From NCBI RefSeq assembly GCF_036962705.1, contig NZ_JBALOQ010000022.1:62001-126000 (forward strand): DNA of 64,000 nt, given 5' to 3'. The notes under the pieces are model-generated. The model was not told the origin of the DNA. It made no database searches and saw only the letters and a program-made list of their open reading frames with translations. Shown piece by piece: positions 63,880 to 64,000 of the stretch. The translations under genes and the position numbers were made by a program. Positions within the stretch are counted from its first letter, which is position 1. The number at the start of each line of letters is the position of its first letter. This DNA is from Ferdinandcohnia sp036962705 (GTDB taxonomy: Bacteria; Bacillota; Bacilli; Bacillales; Bacillaceae_L).

Positions 63880-64000
63880 TTATCTTGTTGCAAGCCCCAC
63901 CTCTTTAGCAATAAGTTCATATGATTTAAGTCGGTCCTCAGGTGAGTGTGTGATTGTGACAATCATAATTTCATCGGCTTGGTATGCCTCTTTAAGTTCT
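63880..64000 (-). CDS. C-terminal end of a luciferase-like (LLM) flavin monooxygenase
   Basis: Partial: only the last 39 codons lie in the window. They read ELKEAYQADEIMIVTITHSP, then EDRLKSYELIAKEVGLATR and TAA 63882-63880. ADEIMIVT..HS.EDRLKSYELIAKE is the usual end of LLM-class flavin-dependent oxidoreductases. The start and active site lie beyond the window. Confidence 0.7.
   Translation of the reverse strand, partial: ELKEAYQADEIMIVTITHSPEDRLKSYELIAKEVGLATR

Noticed and set aside
1..64000. CRISPR arrays, prophage, complete insertion sequences or rRNA operons
   Set aside because: None recognised: no regularly spaced repeat-spacer pattern, no integrase or transposase reading frame and no rRNA-like sequence.

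Overview
The window looks like chromosomal DNA of a low-GC, Gram-positive, Bacillus-type bacterium (Bacillaceae). The ribosome-binding sites are strong GGAGG types with ATG, GTG and TTG starts. Many genes and neighbourhoods match the Bacillus subtilis repertoire: a ydjG/ydjH/ydjI set, yknXYZ, swrC-type RND efflux, glgBCDA, niaR, a bcrC-type phosphatase and mhqA/O-type dioxygenase. Genus and species cannot be fixed by reading alone. One run of 39 N (42754-42792) marks a gap beside repeats.

Layout. 1-2684: 3'-truncated secreted GH28 pectin hydrolase with fibronectin III modules. 3135-6500: envelope-stress operon (SPFH, zinc-ribbon and TPM proteins) behind a good sigma-W-type promoter. 6580-14067: RND efflux pump, esterase and a MacB-type ABC system with its own ECF-sigma-type promoter. 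14137-19187: YdeI-like protein, Suv3-like helicase, GH18 glycosidase and two small genes. 19220-26334: glycogen operon glgBCDA with a GH15 enzyme upstream. 26631-28665: two small membrane proteins and a broken YusW-like gene. 28735-32483: hyaluronan-synthase-type operon (hasA, hasC/galU, hasB/ugd), followed by a divergent UgtP-like glycosyltransferase and an acyltransferase. 36313-37396: VOC dioxygenase behind two MhqR-like operators. 37572-45847: gluconate/nickel-pincer locus (larC, larB, gluconokinase, larE, SDR, LarA homologue, gnd), studded with palindromic repeats. 46195-50606: ilvD, niaR, htpG. 50733-60995: patatin, then a selenocysteine system interrupted by unrelated genes. 61081-64000: AI-2E-type permease, small and broken genes, low-molecular-weight phosphatase and the end of a flavin monooxygenase.

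Three systems deserve attention. First, selenocysteine decoding: selB, a tRNA-Sec with a UCA anticodon, a selD with in-frame UGA, and a SelW-like selenoprotein with a CxxU motif that ordinary gene calling would miss. A PhnD/E/C-type transporter directly follows selD and could carry a selenium compound. selA is not in the window. Second, the nickel-pincer cofactor genes larB, larC and larE sit among gluconokinase, 6-phosphogluconate dehydrogenase and a mannonate-oxidoreductase-like SDR. The LarA homologue here may therefore epimerise a sugar acid (gluconate/mannonate) rather than lactate. LarC appears to lack its C-terminal domain. Third, a three-gene set in the order hasA-hasC-hasB predicts a hyaluronan or related glucuronic-acid capsule.

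All functional statements rest on motif reading and family knowledge; no database search was possible.
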